Position numbers and translations under genes: made by a program. A stretch of DNA of 64,000 nt from Fasciolopsis buskii. Taxonomy: Eukaryota > Platyhelminthes > Trematoda > Plagiorchiida > Fasciolidae. Under the pieces are notes generated by a model. The model worked only from the letters and a program-made list of their open reading frames with translations, was not told the DNA's origin and made no database searches. Shown here piece after piece: positions 12,640 to 25,689 of this stretch. Numbering within the stretch: the stretch's first letter is position 1; the number at the start of each line of letters is the position of its first letter. The stretch covers positions 170,172 to 234,171 of the forward strand of contig LUCM01004870.1 in assembly GCA_008360955.1 (NCBI GenBank), given 5' to 3'.

Positions 12640-13627
12640 AGATTATATTGATGCGTTTAGGGAGTAATACTGTAATGAATGAGGGGGGCGACAGCGTCCA
12701 AAGTGGACCTGTTAGATTTATAGACAAACTGAAAAGAGTAGCCAGGAGAATACATAGAAGAATGCAGGAACTTGAGCGTAACAGGCTCTGTCAGTTTAAG
12801 ACCAGAAGACGTTAAATCGATGGGGCGAAAACGTTTGGCTAAGGAGGTAGAATTGTTAGATTCAGGGACGGAAATACTAGTGATGGGTCTCCAACAGTCA
12901 AGGATGGAGGAGGAGATTATTGACGAGTAAATTAGCGAGGTAAATGCATCGGTCAAAGCCACAGCACTATGCCTTAAAAAAGCAGAAGAAGGACTACCAG
13001 GAGCGGCCGCTGCGGTAATTTAAGTGGTGCGGAGGACACGGAAAAAAGTGTAACTGTCATATCATCAATCTGACAATATGAGGTATACTTGGAAGCATGA
13101 GTGAAAACAAGATTGATACTGTTGACATCAGCAGTTTTTGTATGCTTATTCTTCTTCCCACACAATACTCGAATGCCTTGCCATAGGAATCGATTGTCAC
13201 TACCAATCAAACGTTGGCTGGCGAATGTGGAGTTGATGCGTCGGATTTCAGAATTTAGTAGGTGTCCTGGACGTCGTCGTCTAACCTATTTTCCGCCGTC
13301 ATTTCACTTTGAATTTTCTGTTTTTCCCTTGTGTCCATGTAAAAAATGCACAGAATCAATTTCCATGTAAGTTCCCGCATTCTAGCAATTTCATTATAAA
13401 TATCACTGCGAGAAATGGGTGGACGAATGGCTCCAGGTCGTACTTAAGTACGTGGTCACCCCCAGAACATCGATATTCGGTGTGGCTCTTAAGCATTTCG
13501 TTCTGCATAGTAATTGGGCGATAGCGCGACGTCATCTGACTAAGAAGTAAGCTGTGAAGATCTGATAGGAACAGGTGTGGTATATGCGAATTAGCCGCCA
13601 CATATATCGAGGTGTTGTGAGTAAAGC
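12627..13627. repeat. 1-kb direct duplicate of 14342-15342
   Basis: The last 1,001 bases before the N gap repeat the first 1,001 bases after it (offset 1715). Minus-strand frames at 12657-12962 and 12974-13210 reappear unchanged at 14372-14677 and 14689-14925. Exact duplicates hugging a gap usually mean two overlapping contig ends were scaffolded instead of merged. The content is LINE-B linker and the start of the RT. Confidence 0.85.
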
Positions 13628-14341
13628 NNNNNNNNNNNNNNNNNNNNNNNNNNNNNNNNNNNNNNNNNNNNNNNNNNNNNNNNNNNNNNNNNNNNNNNNN
13701 NNNNNNNNNNNNNNNNNNNNNNNNNNNNNNNNNNNNNNNNNNNNNNNNNNNNNNNNNNNNNNNNNNNNNNNNNNNNNNNNNNNNNNNNNNNNNNNNNNNN
13801 NNNNNNNNNNNNNNNNNNNNNNNNNNNNNNNNNNNNNNNNNNNNNNNNNNNNNNNNNNNNNNNNNNNNNNNNNNNNNNNNNNNNNNNNNNNNNNNNNNNN
13901 NNNNNNNNNNNNNNNNNNNNNNNNNNNNNNNNNNNNNNNNNNNNNNNNNNNNNNNNNNNNNNNNNNNNNNNNNNNNNNNNNNNNNNNNNNNNNNNNNNNN
14001 NNNNNNNNNNNNNNNNNNNNNNNNNNNNNNNNNNNNNNNNNNNNNNNNNNNNNNNNNNNNNNNNNNNNNNNNNNNNNNNNNNNNNNNNNNNNNNNNNNNN
14101 NNNNNNNNNNNNNNNNNNNNNNNNNNNNNNNNNNNNNNNNNNNNNNNNNNNNNNNNNNNNNNNNNNNNNNNNNNNNNNNNNNNNNNNNNNNNNNNNNNNN
14201 NNNNNNNNNNNNNNNNNNNNNNNNNNNNNNNNNNNNNNNNNNNNNNNNNNNNNNNNNNNNNNNNNNNNNNNNNNNNNNNNNNNNNNNNNNNNNNNNNNNN
14301 NNNNNNNNNNNNNNNNNNNNNNNNNNNNNNNNNNNNNNNNN
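13628..14341. other. assembly gap (714 N)
   Basis: Run of N. Because the two sides are duplicates, the true gap may be negative, with the contigs overlapping, and no sequence may be missing. Confidence 0.95.
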
Positions 14342-15100
14342 AGGAGCAACGCACAGATTATATTGATGCGTTTAGGGAGTAATACTGTAATGAATGAGGG
14401 GGGCGACAGCGTCCAAAGTGGACCTGTTAGATTTATAGACAAACTGAAAAGAGTAGCCAGGAGAATACATAGAAGAATGCAGGAACTTGAGCGTAACAGG
14501 CTCTGTCAGTTTAAGACCAGAAGACGTTAAATCGATGGGGCGAAAACGTTTGGCTAAGGAGGTAGAATTGTTAGATTCAGGGACGGAAATACTAGTGATG
14601 GGTCTCCAACAGTCAAGGATGGAGGAGGAGATTATTGACGAGTAAATTAGCGAGGTAAATGCATCGGTCAAAGCCACAGCACTATGCCTTAAAAAAGCAG
14701 AAGAAGGACTACCAGGAGCGGCCGCTGCGGTAATTTAAGTGGTGCGGAGGACACGGAAAAAAGTGTAACTGTCATATCATCAATCTGACAATATGAGGTA
14801 TACTTGGAAGCATGAGTGAAAACAAGATTGATACTGTTGACATCAGCAGTTTTTGTATGCTTATTCTTCTTCCCACACAATACTCGAATGCCTTGCCATA
14901 GGAATCGATTGTCACTACCAATCAAACGTTGGCTGGCGAATGTGGAGTTGATGCGTCGGATTTCAGAATTTAGTAGGTGTCCTGGACGTCGTCGTCTAAC
15001 CTATTTTCCGCCGTCATTTCACTTTGAATTTTCTGTTTTTCCCTTGTGTCCATGTAAAAAATGCACAGAATCAATTTCCATGTAAGTTCCCGCATTCTAG
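14342..15100 (-). pseudogene. LINE-B RT start and linker, second copy
   Basis: Same content as 12627-13370: minus-strand 'W.PI..ISVPESNN' and 'RFRPIDLTS' blocks at 14372-14677 and the linker at 14689-14925. It is the inner end of the right inverted-repeat arm. If the duplicate before the gap is an artefact, this copy and the palm domain at 12142-12639 belong to one element running from about 15.1 kb to 12.1 kb on the minus strand. Confidence 0.6.
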
Positions 15101-17672
15101 CAATTTCATTATAAATATCACTGCGAGAAATGGGTGGACGAATGGCTCCAGGTCGTACTTAAGTACGTGGTCACCCCCAGAACATCGATATTCGGTGTGG
15201 CTCTTAAGCATTTCGTTCTGCATAGTAATTGGGCGATAGCGCGACGTCATCTGACTAAGAAGTAAGCTGTGAAGATCTGATAGGAACAGGTGTGGTATAT
15301 GCGAATTAGCCGCCACATATATCGAGGTGTTGTGAGTAAAGCAGTCTCGTGTCACTAATTGATTTTAGCGATGAAGAAATGGAGGAATAAACTGAGTGTT
15401 TCTGCATCAAATGGCAGTGCACATGGATTTTGGTTAAATTACCCAGCACGGGACACCCTTATATTAGGTCTTTCTTATAATGACAACAAGAAATTTTAGC
15501 CTTCGGCGCAGAAATCCTGTTGCGAACACAAGACACCGACATGAACGTTAAAAGCCAGTCATACTTGGGGATTACAATTTTGCTGCAAACAGACCTGGTT
15601 ACTTTAATATCCGTCGCAAGTGCATTTATCAGAGAAAGCAACCAGAACCCTCTATTATTTGCACTTGAGTATCTATTAATTTTTGAGGCAAAATTTATCA
15701 TAAATTTACCGGCACCAACAACCGGTTGAAAGAATTCGGGTTGTCACGCCTCAGTTAATCAAAACATTCACCCTGGGTCAGCTGAACATGAAAGCTTCCC
15801 ATGGGAAACGGCTCTGTCCATCAAGGGAGTTTGTGCGTTGGTGATAGGTACGCTCACCGTTGTGTTGCATCCAACCTCTCCAAATTGTTTGCCATATACG
15901 CTACCCAGGAGCCACTGCAGAAACAATGCGAGAAACAATGAGGCAGTACGTCCAACGCTGCAGGTACTCCGCTTAAGACGACCGTGGATCATTGGTGTTC
16001 AATGTGCCTTGACGACAATAAGTTATTTGGTAGTTCTTTCTGAAATAGTCTACATTTGGAACTGAGATATACGTGTACCCGAATAGAGAAAAAAGACGAC
16101 GTATATATCTGTTGATTTGTCATTATATATACCGCGCGGATTCATTTCTGCAGTCACATATAACGTTTGCTACTATCTAATCATATTGCCATCATAAATT
16201 TCGCCCGTCACTGTGATAAAGTAATAATGCCAATTCCCGTTTTGTTGTTTAGACTGAAAAATCTTTGCAGAAAATTTTTCGCCAACTGCCGACTGACAAA
16301 ATAAGCTAGGACTAAAGAAGAGCCGCTTCATTGTACATTTTAATTCCTAAGTTTGTTAATGAAAGATACATACATATGCCGAGGATTTCAGTTTCTTCCT
16401 GAAAGTTCCAGTTACGCGCGTGGTGCACCGCAGAAGGTAAAAGTGCACGTCGGACCATTACAGCATATATTAGGTCGCGCAATTTAAGTTCGACGCATGC
16501 CTTCCACTCGGGCGAAGAGATTTGCTCCGTATAACGATTAATAAATATCCATGGGCATGTGACGATAACGTTATGTAATTTACCTTGCGTTTGTACGTGC
16601 AACCTTTTTGTTCGGTGGGGAGTTGCTTATGTATTGTTTGCTTCAGCGATAGTTAATAAATGTAGGTGGAGTTGTAATGTTGTCGTCAGCACAGTTACCC
16701 ATGCGTTAAACCAATAAAGGACCAGTTACGCTCACCTAAATGCCCTCGGTCAATGCCTAATTTTCTTTCATTTCAGAATATGAAAGAACCGCAACGAAAT
16801 GCTCATTCGTAAAAGAATAAGACCCAACAACGCAGCCACTCAGCATTTGATGTACATTGTTGAATCGATTTTTAATGCATTTCCAGACAACAACGCCGGT
16901 CTTATTTTGTTCTGCTGCAGACCGTTGCGTTAGGAGATGGCAGTTGGGCACATAGATCGACGCAGGGAGTGTATGAGCGTCTTTAACTGGCATTTAGATT
17001 TAGGCTGCACGTCAATTGTTCCTATTGTGCAGGTGTTTATATTAAGGTCATAGTAAGGTTTCATTCGCAGATTTTGTGGGGAATTATTGTTCTTGGACAA
17101 CAACATTCTACTATATATAACAGCCGTTACATGACTGGCTAAAATAATTAATACACGGTAATGTGTCGTAAAAAACACCACAAGTCACGCTATACATCTG
17201 CACAGTAGGATGATGTTGAGCAATATGGAATCGCGTGGATAGAAAAACGATCAGACAGGCCGACAGATATATCTACTTTGGAGACAACTAACTAGAACGA
17301 TTAACTTTGTGCTACATAATACAAAATCTTATACACCAAGGTCAGGTCAGAGCTGGAAATGTGACTGCGCAAGCTTAGACATAATTTGGCAAAATAATTA
17401 AACATCCATGAATTAAAAAAATTTCAATGCTCAGAAAAATTAAGCTTATTTTACCGTCTAGGAAAATGATTCTAACTCAGCGAATATTGCCAGAATAACA
17501 AAAGATTAACTGAAATATCTCCACGATAAAAACCCACGACATGGGACGGCCTATCGCAGGTTCGTACTGTTTACACATCTCGACCCTTCAGTATCTATAT
17601 ATCAGATAACCGACGCCTCAAGAACTGCAGTCGGAGGGGGACCTTTGCAACACACTGCTGATTCTTGTTGGC
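14350..17672. repeat. right arm of the 3.3-kb inverted repeat
   Basis: Reverse complement of 165-3487 (coordinates sum to 17837). Apart from LINE-B at its inner end I recognise no element in it. No terminal TG/CA, target-site duplication or DNA-transposon gene was seen that would make the arms transposon termini. Confidence 0.85.
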
Positions 17673-17689
17673 CTTTATCGCTTTTCTCA

Positions 17690-18060
17690 AACATTTGTGG
17701 TCACCATAACCTAGATACAGCATGTTTGATGGAGAGTTGCTAACTTTGGACTTTGTTGTTTGGCACTTTAGACACACGTTAGAAGGCCGGCCAATCAAAG
17801 CGATCAAATATCACAAACCACACTTGCCACACAAAATTCGCCAATTGGAATTTGTTTTACAGTTCGCTGTGGACATAAGACATGTCTCTGGGCAGAGAAC
17901 TCCGCCGGTGATGCAATTTCTTGTATGTACTTATTTCGTTTGTCTCCAACAACGAGCATCTCCATCGATGGCGTGGCATACTCCCAAGTGATGGATCCTG
18001 ATATCGAAGAACTTCGACGAGGCAGCTCCTTAAACTTCGCGGTTCCACTACCATAGCCTT
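17690..18060 (+). pseudogene. Gypsy LTR retrotransposon remnant: RNase H and linker
   Basis: The frame at 17722-17991 carries the end of a Ty3/Gypsy RNase H: 'ELLTLDFVVWHFRHTLEGR' (family: SRELLAxxxAVRHFRHxLEGR), 'HKP', then 'EFVLQF' and 'DIRHVSGQ' (family: FxxDIxHxPGxxN). A shifted frame at about 17955-18050 reads 'DPDIEELRRGSSLNF', the linker that precedes the integrase zinc finger. The first half of RNase H and the whole integrase are absent. Same strand and superfamily as 5480-6690, so the two could be parts of one element split by the intervening 11 kb. Confidence 0.75.
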
Positions 18061-18950
18061 ACAGCATACAAATTTTTGCTTCTCAATGCAAAGCCATGCA
18101 AAACCGCTGGTGCCAGCAATTCATATTTATCCCTCATTTCTTTCGCTGCACAACCTCTTCCCTCCCAACTGTAGCTGCTTTGTTGGGGCTTGTAACCGAA
18201 CTGTTTCGTGATTCATTTTTTGGCTCGACTCGCGCCAGTGGTCTTGCGCCTGCCGTAAACTCTAAAGAGTAAGAGTCCATGGGCATATCAAAGTTTCATT
18301 CGCTAGATTTCCCTAACCCGAGACACTTTGTCACCACGTACACCTTAATTTCTTGGCACCTCTCCCGCCATTTCTAGGCCACGTCTACACACTCATCCGT
18401 GTAAATCGCTTCTCTCACAAGATCCTTTTAACAATTTATATATCATGATGTACGCACAGGCAAACAAAAGAAAATGAACACAGCAGAATTGTTGCCAAAA
18501 TGTTGTCATACATATTACAAACGTATATATACATTTTTCAAGTTAACATCTTCAGGTATGCATACACACGTAAAAATTTTCCCACTCACAAACCCCGTCG
18601 CCGCCACTAAATACGTCAACGGTAAGCCACAAACAATAACAACAACACCAATTCAAATCAAAATAGAAAGTATTCAATCATAAAGAAAGTCAACCATACA
18701 GAAATACAGTACAAAATAAACTTCAACGTGTACACATCGCGCGTCACAAATAAAAACCACCACCACAAGCATAATTCGGGCAAAAGGTAGTGACTACAAT
18801 ATCATACAAAATAAATAATAATTACGTTTGCATCACAATACAGTATATCATCGCTGACCACATGCCCCTAACTTATCCACCGTCTTGCGTCAGAGGAGGC
18901 AGGGAAGCCCTTCTTGACATGTTGGGTAGTTACACTTGTTCGCTCCGCCG
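18060..18950. other. no recognisable gene
   Basis: A/C-rich stretch with only short frames; no RNA gene or repeat recognised. Confidence 0.4.
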
Positions 18951-18959
18951 GTGTGACCA

Positions 18960-21690
18960 TAGACCCTGTCTCCCACGTTGATCGGTCCTCCTGAGATCGG
19001 ATTAAAACACCTGGATGTAAGCATACTAGACAAATTGCCTACCACCCGCAAGGTCCCCAATTGTCGCTGTCCCTTCCAAATGCCCGTTCTCCACTGGGGT
19101 AAATGCAATCTCTTCGTCTATTGGCGCTCCCCTCAAATTACAACTTCCTACTAATCACCGAGAAGCGGCATAATGATGATACTCCGGATGGTGCAATTAG
19201 TATTCCTGGATATCAATCATTCATGGAAAGTCGCCCACTTCAGCTTGGGGTCGGCTGCCTTTTGTACGTCCGAAATTCAATCTTAGCCTCATTATGCCAC
19301 GATCCTCGGTTAAATCGCGTTTCGGATGCCTTTTTGCTTAGGGATGTCATTGGCAGGGAAAATCTGCTGATGGGATGCATGTGCAGCCCACGCGGCCTTT
19401 ATCGGAACGATTTCTTTTTCCTAAATGATGCAGTTAACTACCCTTCCACCTTACTAGGTCCCAAAGTCCTGGCGGGAGTCTTCAATACTCCAGAAATTTG
19501 CTGATCAACTTCACTGTTCCTAAATCCCTGCTCCCCTTTGTTACTAACATTCAGCAAGGTGGCCGACCCGACCAGAAACAGAAATATCCTAGATCTTACC
19601 TTCGCGACTGAATTACCACACGTCCGCACACCCTAGATGCTATCATCTGCGCAGTTGTAATGGGGACTGCTTCCTAGCAAGTGAGATGCAAAATGGCAAC
19701 TGACAAACTTTATTCACTGCTGCACGAATGCTTTGCATTGTTAGGCCGGCACAGAATTAATTGATGCTCACAAAATAGAACAGCCATGACCAGCTACGCT
19801 ACAAAGTTGCCAAAATTCAGAAAAGCTTTCTTAGAACCAGGGACTTTTCTTTGTTTCTGCGACTGAATCGCCTATCAAAACAATTAGAAAGGATAATAGA
19901 CTCCCGTAACAAAATGCAAGAGCTACGTAATCTGAAGCTGCCCAATCCACAAGCAGCTCTGTCACAACTAGTTAAATCAAGAACAAACCACGCCAGGTTC
20001 TCAGCTACTTCTAATCACCACCTCACCTACAACAGCACACCTCGACAACCCCCAAGAAATCGCTGAGGCTTTTGGCAGATTCTTTGCCTCATCTGTAAAC
20101 CCTGATATCTCTCTTCCAACCACGTATCTACCATGCCTCAACTTGGAAACAATCCTACCGAAAGAAACAGCTTCGTTGGTGGAAAAACTAAAGTCAGCTC
20201 TCACCCTGGACCAGACTCATAACCTCCATCTATGTTTACACTAGGTGGGGGAAATATTTCAATGATGTTGACAAATATATTCAACCCCTTTGTCCAATTC
20301 GGTAACTTACCCTCCAATGGAAAACGTCTGTCATAGTTCTCATACATAAGAAGGGTACACGACCTGACCCAGCCAACCACAGACCGATAAACCATGCCCT
20401 GACTGCCTCTAGAATCATAGAGCGCTTGATTAACATCAGCTCACCATATATCTTACTGGCCACGAACATTTCAACACTAAACAGCATGGTTTTCTCCAAA
20501 AGAAATCTCGCGCGACGTGTATGAATGATCGCCTAGATATGATCACAACAGCTGCCAACGCCGAAAAGCCACCTGGCTCTGACAAAAGCTTTTGACAGAG
20601 TATCCAACCGTAGGCTGATAGCCAAAATCAAATCTTATGGGATCACTGACCCTACACTGTCATGGTTGACGTCATACCTTCCGCCCAGAAATCGAGTAGT
20701 AAAAGCGCGTGGTTTCGCATTCCACCCCAGACCAGCAGCTCAAGACACTCTGTCAAGCCTTCCAATGTTTTGTTTGTGGGCAAATGAGGTCTTCAACGTT
20801 GTGCGAAATGGTGTACCTTTCTTATTCGCCAATGACATCAAAATCGGACACACATTTCAGCCTGAGGCTCTAGGCCATATTGTCGCCAAAATAACCCAAG
20901 ACCTAATATCCCTTAACACTTGGGAAAACGAATGGACGACGAAGTTCTCAGCAGATCAAAGCTGTGTCCTGTGTTACAAGTGCATCTTAACCAAAGGAAG
21001 TCTTAAAATTGGTATTCACATCATCCGCATTAGCAACAGGGTTCGTGAACTGAGTTTAAACTACTCCTGCAGCTTAAACTTTTCGGAGCACGCACTTTCT
21101 GAAGCTGCGAAAACAAATGAAATAGTTCGGTTGCTACACAGGACTATTGAGCTGAATGAGGGGAAATTAAACTTCTTCAAAACACACCTCAGAAACATTG
21201 TAGAGCATTGTTCTCTGGCCTGCTCCAGCATGAGACAGTGCGACAGACTTCAAATGGAAAACGTTCAGTGGCCATTTATGAAGCTGCCAGTAGGCATTTC
21301 ATCAAGCCTAAGTTACAAGGAAAGATGTTCAATGGTGAATCTTCAACCCCAGTGGCTTTCACGGGTGAACGCAAACTTAATATTCTTTAATAGACTCATC
21401 AGTGGTGAAAGTTGCATTTCAACCCATCAGTTCAGAAATTAGATTCCCTACTCACTTTGAAACACAAAGCTCGTCGTCGCAACTGACAAAGCGAGAGCAA
21501 GCATGAGAGCGAACTTTCTATTGCGAAACATTGTTTCTTGTGGAATTCATTGCCCCAATATTTGCATCTCCTATCGTCCTCTAATATCACCTTCAGAAAC
21601 GAAGTCCGCAAACTACTGACAGCTCAAACCCTTATTCGCATATACGACCCTTATCTCTCAAAGACTCGGGCGCAGAAAATTGGCTGAGGA
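18960..21690 (+). pseudogene. LINE-A copy 2, near full-length CR1/jockey-like LINE, degenerate
   Basis: Endonuclease at 19103-19504: 'DDTPDGAISIPGYQSF', 'GCLLYVRNSI' and 'LAGVFNTPEI' where the family has GDFN. The linker and fingers follow in broken frames (19850-20640). The RT palm and thumb are in a 258-codon open stretch at 20666-21442: 'SYLPPRNRVVKA', FAND at 20825-20836 in place of the catalytic Y/F-ADD, and 'LNTWENEWTTKFSADQ' (family: L..W...W...FN..K). The tail (21530-21690) keeps a 'LWNSLPQYLH'-like and 'IYDPYLS' ending. The D to N change at the catalytic site and multiple frameshifts make it non-functional. Domain order and ends suggest a full-length insertion that has decayed. Confidence 0.75.
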
Positions 21691-21699
21691 TTTCAACAG

Positions 21700-24600
21700 T
21701 TACTGCAGTAAAGTCTCCAAAACCTGGATCTCAGCCAACAACACTAAATAACACTAAGGACCATGAGAGCAGAATTATGCTGGATTCTATGACAGCTATA
21801 ACGGCAGTAAACCCTAATTATATCGGCTATCTTAACCCTGGTTACTTTTCTCATATACTCCTCTGCCCGCTGCTTCCATTTTTTTACTCACCTTAACACC
21901 ATCTGGAAAATTTCCAGAATGCCTACTCTCCGGCCCGTCTTTAGGTTTGCCAACGACCACAGAGACAATGCAAACTCTCTCCCAAAGTTTCACTCCATCC
22001 TATACGCCGGTTGTCTATCCCTGTTTGGACGCTGCTATCCGGATCTGACGCTCCAGTGCCAGGCCGGTTATCACCAAAACAAATCAAACCACGCCAATGA
22101 TCGCCCCGGGTCCGTCATCCGAGATGAACAATTGCGACACGCCAAAACACTGGTACCGGCAATACTGAAATGCTGCGTAGTCCCCCAATCTCCAGACCCC
22201 TACCGCCGCAGAACACCACAATTTCCGATATTAAACAAGGACAAAGCACAGGTCATTCATGGCAAGTGTATTTAAGGACTGATTGCAAATATTGCACGTA
22301 CTCGTTTTCTTCCCGCCACACATCACGGTCGGCTACCAGCCGCAAAAGTCCAGTGACTATTCTTGTGAATTCCTATGTATCTCCGTCCACAATTCTTCAT
22401 ATGAATTCGTCCCATAAATAGTTTGATGCAACCTCAAAGGTTTTCCGCTGTTCCACTTTCAGCATTATTTTGACTATTGAATGTTGTTAACTACCACTTT
22501 CCATCGACCTCATATGATACCCTATATGGTTTTCACTGACTTCCATCCCGTTACATTGATCTTAATCTTCACCAAATAGCCCTCTTTATTTTTGAGGAAC
22601 TCGGCCCTATGGCAACGCCCACCACTGCCTCCCAGCCAAATTTTGCTCCAGCGATACGAACCCTTCATGCATTTATACGCACCAGAAGTACTGGATATGC
22701 GAAGCAGTTATTGCGGCCGAATGGCAAAGCAAACCGTTGGATTTTTAACTGTTATTATTTTTATATTAGATGGTTGGATGCTCTCGAGTTGTAAGTTTAC
22801 AGGCGCATTTGAAAGGATACCATGTTTGTCGCGATAATTTGCGCGCCGTTGGAGAGGACGCCCCCATGTTACACCGAAAAGGGCATCACCGAATGATGTT
22901 CGATGTCCGCAAACAAGTCCAACATCTACCGATGCCCGCAGGCACCGTTTCCTCAAGTTTCTGTTTTGCTTTACCCTCACTCAGAAGAACGCATAAGACT
23001 GAAGGGGGTCCACCGAATCCGGCAGGACAACCGCCATTCCCATGGTCGAAATCATGCACGCAACAGGAGACGAAGAAAACCCGAAGTCAAACACTCATCT
23101 TCAACCCCGTTTGGCGAATACTCTGGACGAGGGTAAAAACCGTGGTTGTGTGACACGGTAAGGTCAACCGTTTCAACCGGCGCACATCGGGCGGGAGGTT
23201 CGGTTGCAGTGGTGCGCGAGGATCCCATTTCCTGCCTTAACCTCCTGATGGTGTCTTTCAGGTTGGATGTCTGGAGTACAATCAGCTCCCAACAAATAAA
23301 ACCCACGGGACCAACCAAAAGAACGGCGAATTCTTCTATTGGCGATCGATACCAAGCCCAAAGACATCCGCTAGTTTCCGGCTTGTTCTGTATAATCTCA
23401 TTCGGAGCTCTTCTCCGACGGCATTTTAGGCGAATTATCATATGGCGGAACAAGGATTTTTCCTCCGGATCGCTTGTTTAACCAAACGTTTACCGCCCAG
23501 CGCGATCGCCAGTTACGTGTTGCTCACGCAGGCTCCGCTTACACGCTCGTGTTAAATATACCCAACATGCTACCACTCCTGACTGCCTCTGCCTTGAACT
23601 CGTCAAGTTGTAGGGTTTTCAGTACTGCAATCGTACAGAGCCGAATTAGAGCGATGCACGAGTGGTAACAAGGGCTAAGGACAAGCAAAGGTGATACGAG
23701 AACCACGTAAAGACAATCGGTATTATTGATCACTTTAGGCTGAAATCAGTATTGTCCTCCTTTGAAACGGAGGGGTCCATACCTGTGGACAAGGCTGCAG
23801 TAAGACTTCGCCTGGGACCATTTATGCACGTTAGATCTCGCCATTTGAAAAACAACGCCACTCATCTTGAACAGTTAGTCACAATAATTAATAATTACCA
23901 ACTATTTATTATTAATTATTAATCAATTAATAACAATTATCTGAGGTGTACGGTGGAAAGCCACACAATCAGCGATTCTCGCTGGACAGAATGGGACACC
24001 GCGGTGATCTAACTCAAACCATTAAGAGTGTACCAATTTTGTCACACCTCAGCCCAGGAGGTTTTTTCAGCAAGAGGTACATTTCCACCCCCGTGACTAT
24101 AAGAGGAAGCTTGAAAAAGGACAATGTTAGTTAGGTAGTAATTCATTAGAAATGCCAGCCTGAAAAATGGCGTAAGATAAAATGCAAAGATACCTGGGGA
24201 TTTAGTAGTCATTTCGACTGTGGTTCCGTTCGATGGAAATTGGGAGTACGTGTTTCCCGAGGTAAACCATTAAGGGACAAGGTGTGGTGGGCTTTCGTTC
24301 ATTCTTTCTACATCCTTGATTTGGACTACGAATGCTCGCAACTCGTAATCTCTCGTCGTCAGTGTGAGACGAGGTATTCTATTTCCTTTTTTTAGCGTGG
24401 TCAGTTGAACGGCACCTGGGAGAGGTGGATGCCTAATCAAAATGAATGCCATTGAATGAATTCAGGACACTCGAATAGCGCAGGCCAAAACTCTCCTAGT
24501 GAGGATTAAACTGAACCGAATTGAGGCCCTGAACTGCGTGTAGGTGAGCTTTGGGTGCAGGCGGTGGGCCGTGGTGCTTGTATTGTAAGTCGTAAGCTCC

Positions 24601-25490
24601 CGTGTCGCGTTTGGTTCTGTAGATGATGATTCTGGCTAAAATGCTTACTGGGCTTCGACTGACGTTAGTATTTTTGTGCTGCCTTTTTCATTTAGTGACA
24701 TTTCTGAACCCCGGCGGGGAGCGCCGCCTCACAAGCAAATTACAAATTTAGCATCCTCGGCGGAACCGATTAGCCAGGGATGTAAGACCGACTTTCCGAA
24801 GGCGGTCCGCGCATTGGTTTTTGTTTACCCTTGCTCGTCATGACCACTTGTGCGCCACCCACTCGGCGCTATACGATTGGAATACTGACAAACCTGACAC
24901 TCGACTGGTACAACGAAAAGGCAATCTGGAATGATAAAAAGCCGAGTGTATTTGAAAAGAGCGTGCGAATGAAGCGTGCGCGACCAACGTGCAACTGGCG
25001 ACCGCACCGAGCGCCCAGCATCCGGTTAAACAAGCGCTCCGGAGTAACAATCCATGTTCCGCCACATGGACCTCCTTACAGAAGACCGTCGGAGAACGGT
25101 GGGAAAAGAGCCGAAACCTCGTGAGTGTTCCGGTTTCTTGGCATTCTTCTTGAATTGAAAAAAATATCGATCGTCTGGCTGACTGTGGGTGCTAATTGTT
25201 TGAACCTGGCCGTGCACCAGACGCCCAACCTGAAAACACCCTTAATATGTGGACACAGGAGGTATGATCAACCGGTGTAGCGGTGCCTGCACATCTCCCC
25301 AGCCGGGATTCTCCCAATTTGTGCCAGTAAATACGGTGGATTTGACTCCGTTTCGCACCCACGGGTCTCGTAAGCTCGACAGAAATATTCATCAGTCAGG
25401 ATTGAAAATGTGTATCCTCTGGCTCGTGAATGATGGCGGTGGGAAGGACGAGTGTGGTGCAGGAGTCAGTAAATCTGCAGGATCCCAGTG
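21700..25490. other. no recognisable gene
   Basis: Frames up to 133 codons occur on both strands, often overlapping, and none shows a known motif. There is an A/T-rich 'taataatta' stretch near 23880-23940. I see no element shared with the rest of the window except the repeat at 25490-25680. Confidence 0.35.
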
Positions 25491-25680
25491 CATTATTTTA
25501 CATTGTATAGACTTTTGAGTACAAAAATAATGCCACATTTCAGTCAAAAACGTGAGGGTAAATGCTTGAAAAAAAAACTCATCGAGGAGTAATCATAGCA
25601 CATTTTGATAGGTTACTCAGAAATTCGGCTAAAACACAGCCAAGGTTTGTCAAAATGAGTGCTACATTTGGGACATTCAT
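25490..25680. repeat. dispersed repeat shared with 11430-11700
   Basis: Diverged second copy of the repeat described at 11430-11700. It ends where the 3' end of RTE-A copy 1 begins ('cgttcaccgttgg', also found at 50.96 kb next to another RTE-A 3' end), so it may be the target into which that LINE inserted. Confidence 0.4.
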
Positions 25681-25689
25681 CATGATCGT

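Noticed and set aside
13356..14442. Frames of 260-330 codons crossing the first gap
   Set aside because: Open only because of the N run.
165..17672. Inverted-repeat arms as terminal inverted repeats of a giant DNA transposon (Maverick-like)
   Set aside because: No polymerase B, retroviral-type integrase, capsid-like or transposase coding sequence between the arms, no target duplication, and clear assembly defects.
22592..23481. Cluster of overlapping frames as a host gene or gag
   Set aside because: No zinc knuckle, signal peptide or other motif; frames overlap on both strands and none stands out.
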